From NCBI GenBank assembly GCA_014649155.1, contig BMSM01000010.1:186001-250000 (forward strand): 64,000 bases of DNA. Reading direction: 5' to 3'. The position numbers and the translations under genes were made by a program. The DNA comes from Streptomyces griseoviridis. GTDB taxonomy: Bacteria; Actinomycetota; Actinomycetes; Streptomycetales; Streptomycetaceae. Shown here piece after piece: positions 59,703 to 64,000 of the stretch (positions are counted from its first letter, which is position 1; every line of letters begins with the position of its first letter). The notes under the pieces are model-generated. The model did no database searches and was not told where the DNA came from. It saw nothing but the letters and a program-made list of their open reading frames with translations.

Positions 59703-60782
59703 ATGACCGCCACCGACGACACGGCGCCGGACACCTCCCGCGCGCCCCGCACCACCGCCCCCGCCCTCGTCAGCACCCGCCGCCCCCGTACGGTGCTCGC
59801 CATGTCCCGCGAGACCGGGGACGCCCTGCGCCACGAGGGTGCCGTCGACCGCCTCCTGGAGGTCGCCGACCTCGCCCCGGACCTCCTGGTCACCGACTTC
59901 GCCGACCCGGCCGCCGCGCCCGCCCTCGCGGACGCCGAAGTGTTGCTCACCCACTGGGGCTGCCCACCGCTCACCGGCCGGGCGCTCACCGCGATGCCCC
60001 GGCTGCGGGCCGTGGTGCACGCCGCCGGCTCGGTCAAACACCACATCACCGACGCCGTGTGGGAACGCGGGATCGCCGTCTCCAGCGCCTCCGCGGCCAA
60101 CGCGCTGCCGGTGGCCGAGTACACCCTCGCCGTGATCCTGCTGGCCGGCAAACGCGTCCTGGACAGCGCCCGGCTCTACCGGGAGCGGCGCGTCCGCTAC
60201 CCGCTGCTGCCCTACTACGCCGGGCACGGCAACTACCGCCGGGTGGTCGGCGTCGTCGGTGCCTCCCGCACCGGCCGCCGGGTGATCGAACTGCTCCGCC
60301 CGTTCGACTTCACCGTGCTGGTCCACGACCCGTACCTGGACGACGCGGAGGCCGCCCGCCTCGGCGTGCGCCGGGCCGGACTCGACGAACTGGCCCGGCG
60401 CAGTCACGTCGTCACCATCCACGCGCCCGAACTGCCCGAGACCCGGCACCTGTTCGACGCCCGGCGGCTCGCGCTGCTGCCCGACGGGGCCACCCTGGTC
60501 AACACCGCGCGCGGCTCGCTGGTCGACACCGAGGCACTGGTGACCCAGCTGACGTCCGGGCGCATCCACGCGGTCCTCGACGTCACGGAACCGGACGTCC
60601 CGCCCGCCGACTCGCCGCTGTACGGGCTGCCCAACGTGCTGCTGACCCCGCACATCGCCGGCTCGCTCGGCGGTGAACTCGGCCGTCTGGCCGACCACGC
60701 CGCCGCCGAGATCAGCCGGTACGCCCGGGGCCGGCCGTTCGCCCACCCGGTGACCGCCCAGGAACTGTCTCGCACCGCCTGA
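59703..60782 (+). CDS. D-2-hydroxyacid dehydrogenase in the transporter operon
   Basis: The ATG at 59703 gives 359 residues; a GTG at 59697 is possible. The NAD domain has VVGVVGASRTGRRVIELLRP. Catalytic residues follow family spacing: Arg in LVNTARGSLVD, Glu in LDVTEPDVPP, and His in TPHIAGSLGG. Such enzymes reduce or oxidise 2-keto/2-hydroxy acids. In a uronic-acid locus a role in handling a keto-acid from the unsaturated uronate is plausible but unproven. Confidence 0.85.
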   Translation: MTATDDTAPDTSRAPRTTAPALVSTRRPRTVLAMSRETGDALRHEGAVDRLLEVADLAPDLLVTDFADPAAAPALADAEVLLTHWGCPPLTGRALTAMPRLRAVVHAAGSVKHHITDAVWERGIAVSSASAANALPVAEYTLAVILLAGKRVLDSARLYRERRVRYPLLPYYAGHGNYRRVVGVVGASRTGRRVIELLRPFDFTVLVHDPYLDDAEAARLGVRRAGLDELARRSHVVTIHAPELPETRHLFDARRLALLPDGATLVNTARGSLVDTEALVTQLTSGRIHAVLDVTEPDVPPADSPLYGLPNVLLTPHIAGSLGGELGRLADHAAAEISRYARGRPFAHPVTAQELSRTA

Positions 60783-62100
60783 CCGGCCCCCGCCCCGTGC
60801 CGCACTTCGGCCACCAGCACCAGCGGCGCGCCCGCGCGCCGCACCAGGCGCACCCTGGTCCCGGCACCGCCGGCCGGCCGCCGGGGCCCGCGGTATCCGC
60901 GGTCCGGTCGAGCGAACCCGCCAGGCGCCGAGGGCCGGCGGAGGCCGGCACCCGGCCCCAAGCGTTCAACCAGCCGGGCCGGCTCCGGCGGCCGGCGCCG
61001 GAACGGGATCACCGCGGCTTCGAAGTGTGGCAGGTACGCGTCGGCCGCCGCCCTGGTGAAGCGGACGGCCACCGGCACCGGCGCGGACAGCGTCAGGCTT
61101 GTACGTGTCCGAGCTCGACGCCGCCGGCCTTCCCGTCGCCGTGAGCGGGCTGCCGGCCGTCAGCAAGGCGGTCGTCACCGTCGGTGGCGGCATCGGCGAG
61201 GTCTTCGAGGCGAACGCTCGCGCCAAGCGGCTCAAGCAGACCAGGCCGCGGAGTGCTACCGGCCGCTATGAAGGCCCTCCGCCGTTCTCGGCAACGGCCT
61301 CTCCACGGCCGCCGCTTGCCCGGACGCCGACGTCGTACGGGCGGAACGGGATGCCGTCCACGTCAGTGTGCAGTCGTGGTCCAGGCTGGCGCGAGAGCTG
61401 TACGCCGCACGCCGCGGGAACGGCCGGCCCGTCGGTGCGGCGGCCTTTTCGTGTCGTCGTCGATGTCGTCGCTCCACCACTGTCACGCCGTGGCGGCAGT
61501 ATCGGCCGCCGAAGGGACGCGGCGGTCACCGCGCCCGATGGCGAACTGCTGGCTGTGGCCGGGCGCCGGGCGGGCAGCGGGGCGGCCGGCCCGGCGGAAC
61601 GGGGCCGCGCGCTGCCCGTCGGACAGCGGGTCCGGGGCGATCGGCGGCCGGACCGGCGTCCCCGGAGCGGGCCTCCGGCCCGTACGACCGCTGCTCTCGC
61701 GCGCCGCTCCGGAGTACCTCGGCGTATACAGCGTGGAGGTCTTCCTCTCTTCGACACAGAAACTCTCCACTGCGCTTCCGCGGAGGCGGTCGGTGCCGGC
61801 CATCCCTGCGCGCTCACACCGGCTGGGAGGACCACCACCTCGCCGGCGGGATCGCCTGGCCCAGGCCGTATCGCCGCGGCGGCGGAAGCGGCTACGGCGG
61901 TCCCGCCCCCGACCATGTCACGGGGATGCGTTCCGTGCGTCAGACGGCCGTGCCGTGGCGGCTGAGCATGAGGGTGACCGCTCCGTCCACGACGGTGGTC
62001 TCCGCGGGGCCGGGCGGGATGAAGTCGTCCTGTATCAGCTGTGGCCACATGAGCTGTCCGGCGATCAGGCTCAGGGACTGCTGGGCCACCTCCGCCGCCG
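60783..62100. other. Degenerate region with no intact gene
   Basis: This holds about 1.3 kb past the transporter operon with broken open frames on both strands. One piece near 61099-61245 (LYVSELDAAGLPVAVSG, VGGGIGEVFEANARAKRL) looks like former coding sequence of unknown family. The region is a decayed zone leading into the insertion-sequence remnants. Confidence 0.55.
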
Positions 62101-62130
62101 GACCTCGCCCGTCCGTCGAGGGGAAGCGCA
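61940..62130 (-). pseudogene. Possible TetR C-terminal remnant
   Basis: On the minus strand the frame ending at 61940 reads VAQQSLSLIAGQLMWPQL, then IPPGPAETTVVDGAVTLML, which resembles the C-terminal helices of a TetR repressor. No HTH part is left, so it is a fragment at most. Confidence 0.35.
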
Positions 62131-62213
62131 GCCCGAGCTTCGGAGCCCGAACGCCCTGGACTTTTCCCGGGCGGCCGTCGACGGCTCCCACATCCGGGCG
62201 TTGAAGGGGTTAG

Positions 62214-63126
62214 GGCGTGTCTCTTTGGTGGGCTCATCGGTTGATCGGGTATGCCTGTCCGATTAGTGATCACCGATGCGATGTGGGACCGAATCGCGCC
62301 GCTGATGCCGGCCGATCCGGTTCGCGGACGGCGGTGGGCCGACCACCGCCGCACGCTGGAAGCCATCGCGTGGAAGTACCGCACCAACTCGCCCTGGCGG
62401 GACCTGCCCGACGAACTCGGCTCTTTCCAGACCGCTCACAAGCGGCTCATCAGGTGGGCCGTCGACGGCACATGGGAGAAGATCTTCGCCGCCGTCCTCA
62501 CGGCAGCGGATGCCGTCGACGACATCGGCTGGACCGTGTCGGTCGACTCCACCGTCGTCCGAGCCCATCAGCACGCAGCCGGAGCACTCAAAAGGGGGCC
62601 CAAGGCCGAAACGAGCCGGCCGACCACGCACTCGGACGCTCCCGCGGCGGGCTGAGCACCAAGATCCACCTGGTCGCAGACGGCCATGCACGGCCTCTGG
62701 CACTGGCCGTCACAGCGGGCCAGGCCGGTGACGCGCCCGCCTTCGAGACGGTGATGGCCCGTATCCGGGTGCCGAGAAGCGGCGCCGGCCGACCCCGGAC
62801 CCGCCCCACCATGGTCCTGGCCGACCGCGCCTACTCATCTCGGGCGATCCGCGGCCACCTGCGCCGCCGACAGATCCGCGCGGTCATCCCGCAGCCGTCG
62901 GACCAGGTCGGCCACCGTCTGCGCCGGGGCCGCCAAGGCGGGCGTCCGCCCGGCTTCGACGCGGAGACCTACAAGCAGCGCAACACCGTCGAACGGTGCA
63001 TCAACCGCCTCAAGCAGTGGCGCGGCCTGGCCGCACGAACCGACAAACTCGCGATCGCCTACCAGGCCGCGCTCCACCTCGCCGCCATCCTCATCTGGGC
63101 ACGGCGCTGACCAAAGAGACAGAACC
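62214..63126 (+). mobile_element. Complete IS5-family insertion sequence, 913 bp
   Basis: The ends are imperfect inverted repeats of about 16 bp sharing TGTCTCTTTGGT: left from 62214, right ending at 63126. The element is flanked by a TAG duplication at 62211-62213 and 63127-63129. It carries one transposase in two overlapping frames. It lies inside an older transposase gene, so it is the younger of two nested elements. Confidence 0.9.
62251..63110 (+). CDS. IS5-family transposase made by -1 frameshifting
   Basis: The first frame starts at the ATG at 62251 and ends at 62655. It holds VITDAMWDRIAPLMP, AIAWKYRTNSPWRDLP and the first DDE Asp in VSVDSTVVRAHQHA. The second frame, to 63110, holds EPADHALGRSRGGLSTKIHL, the second Asp in MVLADRAYSS, and the Glu in QRNTVERCINRLKQWRG. 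The switch is at AAAAGGGGG, 62590-62598, a typical -1 slippery stretch for this IS group. Codon 5 of the first frame (62263-62265) is TTA, so translation may depend on the developmental bldA tRNA. Confidence 0.9.
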
Positions 63127-63570
63127 TAGCCGAGACCGGACAAAGCCCTGTCGGCCGGGGCAGGGCGGGCAGCAGACACCACCTGATCACCCACGCCAGT
63201 GGCAGCCCGCTCACCGCCACCCTGACCGGCGGCGACCGAAACGACGTCACCCGGTTGATCGCGCTCGTCTAGGCCGTGCCGCCGGTGCGCGGTAAGTGTG
63301 GCCGGCCTCGGCGCCGCCCGGGTGCGGTGCTGGGCGACCGTGGCTACGACCACGACAAGGACCGCCGCCTGGTCTGGTATCTCGGTGTGGAACCGCTGAT
63401 CGCTCGCCGCGGCACCGGGCACGGCTCCGGCCCGGACGCCCAACGCTGGGCCGTGGAGCGGGCGTTCGCCCATCTGCACGGGTCCCGTCGCCTGCGGATC
63501 CGCTGGGCGATACGCGACGGCATCCACGCAGCCTTCCTTGCCTCGGACGCGCACTCATCTGCCGGCGGAG

Positions 63571-63696
63571 CCTGGTGGGGTGGCGTAGGAGTGCTGGGTG
63601 GGACCACGTGCTGGACTTTCCGGATGCCGCGGTTGTGGAGATGCGCGACACGGTGGTTGCGGCGACGTTTGCTGACATGTCGTGTCGGCGGGTCGG
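63571..63696. other. Spacer between the transposase remnant and the dehydrogenase gene
   Basis: This is 126 bp without a supported gene, downstream of the minus-strand dehydrogenase stop. It is less GC-rich than the rest. No clear hairpin was seen. Confidence 0.3.
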
Positions 63697-64000
63697 GTCA
63701 GTGGGTGAAAGCGACAGATGCCGCAAGATCCTTCTGGGTCTCGAGTGCGGTGAGACGTCTGGTGAGTGCGGTGTGGATGGCGTCGTAGGTGTCGGAACCG
63801 AGAGGTAGGCGCAGGGGTGGGTTCGGGTGGCTGGTGGTGTCGTAGATGGCGGCGGCGAGCTTGGCCGGGTCACCGGTGAAGACGCTGTCGTCAGCGGCTT
63901 CCAGATAACGCCGCGTCCGGCCGACGGCGTTGTCACGGTAGGCGGCCGTTTCGGTGGTGTAGCGCAGGGCCGAGGCGAAGCCGGTGCGGGTGGCGCCGGG
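63697..64000 (-). CDS. Short-chain dehydrogenase, C-terminal part (runs off window)
   Basis: On the minus strand the frame enters at the window edge as PGATRTGFASALRYTTETAA and continues YRDNAVGRTRRYLEAADDSV, FTGDPAKLAAAIYDTT, and ends TALETQKDLAASVAFTH at TGA (63697-63699). PGATRTGF is the usual segment after the last core strand of SDR enzymes. The remainder is the variable substrate-side region. The catalytic Tyr-x-x-x-Lys lies outside the window. Confidence 0.75.

Larger units (their letters stand above)
62100..63570 (+). pseudogene. IS5/IS112-type transposase, truncated, stopped and interrupted
   Basis: Before the inserted element the frame reads LDFSRAAVDGSHIRALKGL. After it, it continues AETGQSPVGRGRAGSRHHLI, LTGGDRNDVTRLIALV, then a TAG at about 63271, then AVPPVRGKCGRPRRRPGAVL and GDRGYDHDKDRRLVWYLGVE. 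VERAFAHLHGSRRLRIRW follows. Removing 62214-63126 with one TAG copy rejoins the two halves in frame (ttg aag ggg tta gcc gag). The N-terminal third is not recognisable. It was therefore inactive by truncation and a stop, apart from the insertion. Confidence 0.85.

Overview
This is a chromosomal window from a high-GC actinomycete, almost certainly a Streptomyces. The evidence is GC-rich third positions throughout, GTG and TTG starts, a large-type argininosuccinate synthase with an ArgR box, a SapA-like spore-associated protein, many secreted hydrolases, and an ATP-subunit-less sugar ABC transporter. No rRNA, tRNA or CRISPR array was seen.

Layout. 1-8934: part of a type VII secretion (ESX-like) locus, with a partial secreted-substrate gene, a second substrate-like protein, two ESAT-6-sized proteins without a WxG motif, a three-domain EccC ATPase, a membrane partner and an ECF sigma factor. 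A MITE-like inverted-repeat element abuts the eccC stop codon. 9085-14689: pectin and lipid degradation, with a LacI-sensor/pseudo-kinase/AraC hybrid regulator, a PL1 pectate lyase and a twice-frameshifted lipase. 14809-18289: a small operon of methyltransferase, UbiA prenyltransferase, HAD phosphatase and NAD(P) oxidoreductase. 18510-25786: argG, a mycoredoxin-like frame, a three-gene operon around an XRE/sigma-4 fusion regulator, dihydroxyacetone kinase dhaKL, and a His-rich DUF4396 protein behind a CsoR-like operator. 26054-30572: a LuxR regulator, a membrane protein with Ig-like and peptidoglycan-binding-like parts, and a STAND-type ATPase. 30609-32490: a TetR/flavin monooxygenase pair with palindromic operators.

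33431-37691 is a compact operon headed by an MfnB-type (5-formylfuran-3-yl)methyl phosphate synthase, followed by an aldehyde dehydrogenase, an aryl-alcohol-type dehydrogenase and a carboxyl-type methyltransferase. It looks like a pathway to a small furan product. 37763-44518 holds EF-hand, SapA-like, D-Ala-D-Ala carboxypeptidase, M4 protease, peptidase E and GH16 genes.

The most striking locus is 45329-46596. A 26-codon gene behind a near-perfect Shine-Dalgarno sequence encodes a leader ending in the hexapeptide AWYLWY, and a short cytochrome P450 follows. This matches the two-gene architecture of the atropopeptide (tryptorubin) RiPP family, with a Leu variant of the tryptorubin core AWYIWY.

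46777-49179 holds a cell-surface protein and a membrane-anchored Mrr nuclease. 49834-60782 is a polysaccharide-utilisation locus: GH35, two polysaccharide lyases, a DeoR-HTH/LacI-sensor regulator, an ABC importer and a 2-hydroxyacid dehydrogenase, which suggests a uronic-acid-containing glycan. From 60783 on the DNA is degenerate. It holds a dead IS5-type transposase interrupted by a complete 913-bp IS5-family element with a 3-bp target duplication. The window ends in a partial short-chain dehydrogenase.
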